Source: Deltaproteobacteria bacterium | GTDB taxonomy: Bacteria > Myxococcota_A > UBA796 > UBA2385 | Assembly (NCBI GenBank): GCA_016845285.1 | Contig: JAERSX010000483.1 | Coordinates: 1-9,592, forward strand | Reading direction: 5' to 3' | Length of the DNA: 9,592 nt | In this document: positions 6,890-9,592 of the stretch, piece by piece | How positions within the stretch are numbered: the first letter of the stretch is position 1 | Layout of the letters: each line of letters opens with the position of its first letter | Notes under the pieces: model-generated | What the model was told of the DNA's origin: nothing | Database searches by the model: none | The model's input: the letters and a program-made list of their open reading frames with translations, nothing else | Translations under genes and position numbers: made by a program

Positions 6890-7901
6890 GTTCCACCTCG
6901 AGGAGGAGGGCGTAGAGCACGCGCACGACCTGCTCCGGCAAGGCGCCCGTGCGGGGAGAGTGTCCTCCATCGCCCGCTCGCCACACCTTGCGCCGAGGAA
7001 CACCGGAGAACCAGTGTGCGACCTCCGAGGGGTCCGTGGGGCCGTTCCAGCCGAGCTCGCCCACCACCCGCACCGCACCCTCCACCAAGGGAGATGCCCA
7101 CTCACGAAGGAACGCCTCCTCGACGATGGGCCCATCCTCGACAGAGAGTCCTCGCTCCCTCCATGCATGGCCATCGGACATCAGCCGGCGGAAGCGGCGC
7201 TTGTCGAGCTTGTCGAGCGGGAGCTGGTTGATGAGACGCTGGACCTCCAGGACATCGCGCACGAGCCCAGGGTTCTCGACGGTCTCGAGCTCCGGAGTCC
7301 AGAGCTCCCCGGCGCCGAGAACCTCCAGGTAGTCCCGGGCAAGCTGTGCCGCAGGGGGTGGAAAGGCCCGAAGGTGCACACTGGTGGGTCCAAAGGCCTC
7401 CACCCAGGGCGCCACCTGGGCCTCGATGTCCCAGGTAGAGGCCATCTCGCGGAGGTTGTCCTCGACGGAGCCCGCGTACCCCATGGCCTTCACCGCCTGG
7501 TTGTACCAGGACAGCCCCAGGGCAGGCAGGGCCCGAAGGTACAGATCGATGTGGACGTCAGCGGGCTCGCCACTCACCTCGTCGATGAGCTCTCGGAGCG
7601 CCACCGGTGCCGGGAAGAGGTAGAAGTCCTCGCTGCTCAGGACCACAGCCCCGTCGTGCTGGCGAACCTCCTGGGCCAGGTCGGCAGCCAGCTCCGAGAG
7701 CGTGCGGTCCTGGGGTAGCGCCCAGTCCGGGTAGCCACCGCCCAGCAAGAATGCGATGTCGTGGTGCCCCCCGGCCCGGCTGGCCGCCAGCGGGTACAGC
7801 CACCCCTGACCCAGGAGGGACTTCCGGGTGCTGCTGAGCATCCGCTGGATGGTGGTGGAGCCTGCCTTGGGTTGGCCGATGTGGACCCGCCAGTGTCTCA
7901 C
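6825..7901 (-). CDS. Small sulfotransferase-like protein (PAPS-loop family)
   Basis: 358 residues from a GTG start whose last two bases are shared with the preceding gene's stop (GTGA overlap), with GAGGATGGGTGG just upstream. The N-terminus is VHIGQPKAGSTTIQRML (6-22), a P-loop-like 5'-phosphosulfate site of the HIGxxKxGxTxxQ type seen in bacterial glycan sulfotransferase-like proteins. VVLSSEDFY (86-94) and LYLRALPALGLSWYNQAVK (120-138) match the middle region of that family, where the Arg and Ser bind the 3'-phosphate. The family is distinct from the TPR-sulfotransferase at 1996. The C-terminal 20 residues (Ser/Pro/Ala-rich) are probably disordered and are encoded in the region overlapping the glycosyltransferase gene. 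It would sulfate a sugar or lipid hydroxyl from PAPS; the acceptor is unknown. It is the last gene of the minus-strand operon. Confidence 0.8.
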   Translation of the reverse strand: MRHWRVHIGQPKAGSTTIQRMLSSTRKSLLGQGWLYPLAASRAGGHHDIAFLLGGGYPDWALPQDRTLSELAADLAQEVRQHDGAVVLSSEDFYLFPAPVALRELIDEVSGEPADVHIDLYLRALPALGLSWYNQAVKAMGYAGSVEDNLREMASTWDIEAQVAPWVEAFGPTSVHLRAFPPPAAQLARDYLEVLGAGELWTPELETVENPGLVRDVLEVQRLINQLPLDKLDKRRFRRLMSDGHAWRERGLSVEDGPIVEEAFLREWASPLVEGAVRVVGELGWNGPTDPSEVAHWFSGVPRRKVWRAGDGGHSPRTGALPEQVVRVLYALLLEVELSLSPPSPAAAPAAEGSTPSD

Positions 7902-8581
7902 TTGCCACCCATCCTCGACGCGAGAGGAGACTCGGCAGCCTCCTCCCCGAACAGGGCCACGACCGCCGCGATGGCCTGCGCCTCGCTCATCTTCAGGTTG
8001 AAGCGGATGGGCACACGGGCGAACGTCTGGTTGGTGTGATGGTTGCGAATGGTCCGCAGACGGAGGCCCACTTCCTCAGTTCGGACCAACGCCAAGCCAC
8101 CGAACAGCCAGACCTCTCCCTGCTCCCACAGCACGGGCTCTGCAAGGTCGAGGACCACCCCCTCGAGCTGCCCGTCCACTCGCACGCACCAGACGTCGGT
8201 GGGCCAGCGGCTCAGCAGCTCGACCAGCCGCTCTTCCAACATCGACTGGTCAGCGCCCTGGGCGACGGTTGCAGGTGCTTCCCTCCGATACGACGCCTCG
8301 CCACTCGGAGCGGCAGCGTTCGACCACGCCTGGACGAGGACCTCCTCAGGCACCTCACCCCGCTCTCCTGAGCGTAGCCGTCGACCGAGTGCCCAGCCCA
8401 GCGCCGCGAGTGCCGCATCGCGAGAACACAGCCCAGCGCACCACCAGCCGGTGTCTTGATCCACACGCGCCTCGAGCGCCGCCAGCACGAGGCCATGGTT
8501 TGTGTACCAGCCCCGATCGATCATCGCGACGAGACCGCGCTCCAGGCTCGCCGGCCCCAGAACGGGCTGCTCCACGCTCAT
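7898..8581 (-). CDS. DegT-like pseudoenzyme without catalytic lysine and C-terminal domain
   Basis: 227 residues from ATG at 8581, which overlaps the stop of the preceding DegT gene (ATGA) and has GGAG six bases upstream. A longer in-frame start at 8626 would intrude 48 bases into that gene and is not favoured. Residues 2-40 (including GWYTNHGLVLAALEARV) align with the N-terminus of DegT aminotransferases such as the one at 3781 (RRWITNQG, then a Leu-Glu helix). CSRDAALAAL (52-61) sits where NGTAAIEL would be. GGLALVRTEEVGLRLRTIRN (161-180) matches the EGG-strand and RRARN helix. RFNLKMSEAQAIAAVVAL (193-210) matches the GTNAKLDELRAA block. The segment holding SFHATK is shortened to about WEQGEVWLF with no Lys, and the protein ends where the C-terminal domain of about 130 residues should begin. 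Both four-base overlaps and normal codon use argue that it is maintained, not decaying. Probable role: non-catalytic partner of its upstream neighbour. Confidence 0.75.
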   Translation of the reverse strand: MSVEQPVLGPASLERGLVAMIDRGWYTNHGLVLAALEARVDQDTGWWCAGLCSRDAALAALGWALGRRLRSGERGEVPEEVLVQAWSNAAAPSGEASYRREAPATVAQGADQSMLEERLVELLSRWPTDVWCVRVDGQLEGVVLDLAEPVLWEQGEVWLFGGLALVRTEEVGLRLRTIRNHHTNQTFARVPIRFNLKMSEAQAIAAVVALFGEEAAESPLASRMGGK

Positions 8582-9592
8582 GGAGAGCTCCGAAGCGTGT
8601 CGCCATCCGCCACCCGAGCGGCCCATCCCGCGACCAGACCACCGATGGCGTAGACCAACTCACGGTCGAGCCGATCGCCGACCGGGAGCTGAAGGATCCG
8701 CCGCGACATCGCCGTGGACACAGGGGCCACGTCCACACCAGCCGTCGGTCCGCCGTGGAGGGGTGGCGAGTACCAGCGCCGCGCGAGGATCCCCTCGGCA
8801 TCGAGCAGCGAGAGCAACCCGTCACGCGTCCAGCCCGGAGCCTCGTCGACCTCGACGAGGGCCGAGGTGTAGATGTGCGTCTCTCCCGGTTGGTAGGGAA
8901 GCAGCCGGCAGCCCGGTGCACCCTCCAGCGCCGCAGCGTAGGCCTCGTATCGGGAGCGGTTGGCCTGGATCCGGTCGTCCACCCCATCGATGCTCTGCAG
9001 CGCAAAGCGTGCGTGCAGAGGGCTCAGCCGGCTGCCGGAGCCATGGCCCCCATCTCCCCGGGCCGCGCGTAGCCACACGGCCAGGTCGTCCCGAGTGGTG
9101 GAGACGAAGCCCCCCTCGAGGCCGTTGACGAGCTTCGTGGCGTGCAGCGAGAAGACCTCGGCGTGGCCGTTCGAGCCGCAGGGCCGCCCTCGAGCCGTGC
9201 CGAACATGCCGTACACCGAGTCGAACACGAGGGGCACGCCAGCGCGCGACACCACAGCCTCGAGCGCCTGCACGTCGACCCGCCAGTGCACGTTGTGCAC
9301 GGCGAGCACCGCCGCGAGCGAGTCGGCCTGGCGTTCGACGCTCTCGGGGTCGAGCACGCCACCCTCCTCGCACACATCGCACCACGCCGAGCGCCTGCTC
9401 AGCACGGTGGGAAGGCCCGGCAGCCCACGAAAGGAGAGGCTCGGCAGCGCCACCCGGTCCCGGCGGCGGACCTCCTCCGGAGCACTGGCGATGGCCGCCT
9501 CCAGCGCGAGGACCAGACCGACCGACGCGTTGGCCACAGCGATGATGTGGGGAACCTCCAAGCGACGGGCAAGCTCGGCCTCGAGATCGGAC
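8578..9592 (-). CDS. DegT/DnrJ/EryC1/StrS family aminotransferase, 5' end beyond window
   Basis: The frame is open to the right edge. The last codons in the window (SDLEAELARRLEVPHIIAV) are typical family sequence just before the phosphate-binding loop, so the gene starts outside; a TTG at 9561 is not a credible start. Counting from that TTG, ANASVGLVLAL (10-20) replaces the usual NGTAAL loop, FDSVYGMFG (113-121) carries the pyridine Asp114, and FSLHATKLVNGLEGG (137-151) holds Schiff-base Lys143 (codon 9135-9133). It should therefore be a PLP enzyme acting on a nucleotide keto-sugar. Odd points: the His of the usual DAAH is Tyr, and the G-x-N-x-R/K block reads GSGSRLSPLHARF (174-186), with Gly where Asn is expected. 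Its stop overlaps the start of the lysine-less DegT-like gene. Substrate and product cannot be read from the sequence. It is not a close relative of the VioA-like enzyme at 3781. Confidence 0.88.
   Translation of the reverse strand, partial: SDLEAELARRLEVPHIIAVANASVGLVLALEAAIASAPEEVRRRDRVALPSLSFRGLPGLPTVLSRRSAWCDVCEEGGVLDPESVERQADSLAAVLAVHNVHWRVDVQALEAVVSRAGVPLVFDSVYGMFGTARGRPCGSNGHAEVFSLHATKLVNGLEGGFVSTTRDDLAVWLRAARGDGGHGSGSRLSPLHARFALQSIDGVDDRIQANRSRYEAYAAALEGAPGCRLLPYQPGETHIYTSALVEVDEAPGWTRDGLLSLLDAEGILARRWYSPPLHGGPTAGVDVAPVSTAMSRRILQLPVGDRLDRELVYAIGGLVAGWAARVADGDTLRSSP

Noticed and set aside
3886..7174. Long minus-strand open frames (354 codons at 3886-4950, 354 at 4890-5954, 452 at 5816-7174)
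   Set aside because: All lie mainly opposite the well-supported aminotransferase, dehydratase and glycosyltransferase genes, and their translations show no family motif.
6960..7718. A 252-codon plus-strand frame
   Set aside because: It is antisense to the sulfotransferase-like gene, whose PAPS-loop and SSE/YLR motifs are on the minus strand.
8582..8626. The upstream in-frame start for the short DegT-like protein
   Set aside because: It would add 15 residues (MGRSGGGWRHASELS) within the preceding gene. The ATG at 8581 gives the usual ATGA overlap, has GGAG upstream, and begins where DegT similarity begins.
1..9592. CRISPR arrays, insertion sequences, integrase sites or direct-repeat arrays
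   Set aside because: I found no regularly spaced repeats, transposase motifs or terminal inverted repeats anywhere in the window.

Overview
The window is high-GC bacterial DNA with strong G/C preference at third codon positions. It reads as a cell-surface or secreted glycan locus from a Gram-negative-type bacterium. The mix of genes (a tetratricopeptide sulfotransferase, a second sulfotransferase type, nucleotide-sugar enzymes and a flagellar rod-like small protein) would fit a myxobacterial, deltaproteobacterial or similar genome. No marker gene is present, so the taxon is a guess.

Layout. Positions 1-1115 (minus strand, running off the left edge) encode a protein built from three tandem YbjQ/UPF0145-like (heavy-metal-binding) modules. 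A divergent, more A/T-rich gap at 1116-1312 carries a possible sigma-28 (flagellar) promoter in front of a 112-residue protein at 1313-1651. That protein resembles only the two ends of a flagellar rod/hook subunit. After a 344-base stretch with no convincing gene comes a plus-strand group. It holds a TPR-sulfotransferase (GTG start at 1996), a VioA-like PLP sugar aminotransferase (3781-4971), a dTDP-glucose 4,6-dehydratase (4968-5963, ATGA overlap) and a family 2 glycosyltransferase (5981-6889). A minus-strand operon meets this group tail to tail with a 65-base coding overlap. In transcription order it is a DegT/DnrJ/EryC1/StrS aminotransferase with its 5' end cut off by the right edge (8578-9592), a short DegT-like protein without the catalytic lysine (7898-8581), and a small sulfotransferase-like protein (6825-7901). 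Its genes are joined by ATGA and GTGA overlaps.

How they could work together. The dehydratase would make dTDP-4-keto-6-deoxyglucose. The VioA-like enzyme would aminate it, probably to dTDP-4-amino-4,6-dideoxyglucose, and the GT2 enzyme would transfer the sugar. The two sulfotransferases imply that the glycan, or a protein carrying it, is sulfated. The minus-strand operon would supply a second aminated sugar or another modification.

The most unusual element is the minus-strand DegT pair. The long copy keeps the Schiff-base lysine but has Gly where DegT enzymes carry an Asn that, in the homodimers, reaches the PLP phosphate of the neighbouring subunit. The short copy has lost the lysine and the whole C-terminal domain but keeps that Asn. 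This pattern of complementary loss suggests an obligate heteromeric aminotransferase with one composite active site, loosely like the LCB1/LCB2 arrangement of serine palmitoyltransferase. This is an inference from alignment by eye.
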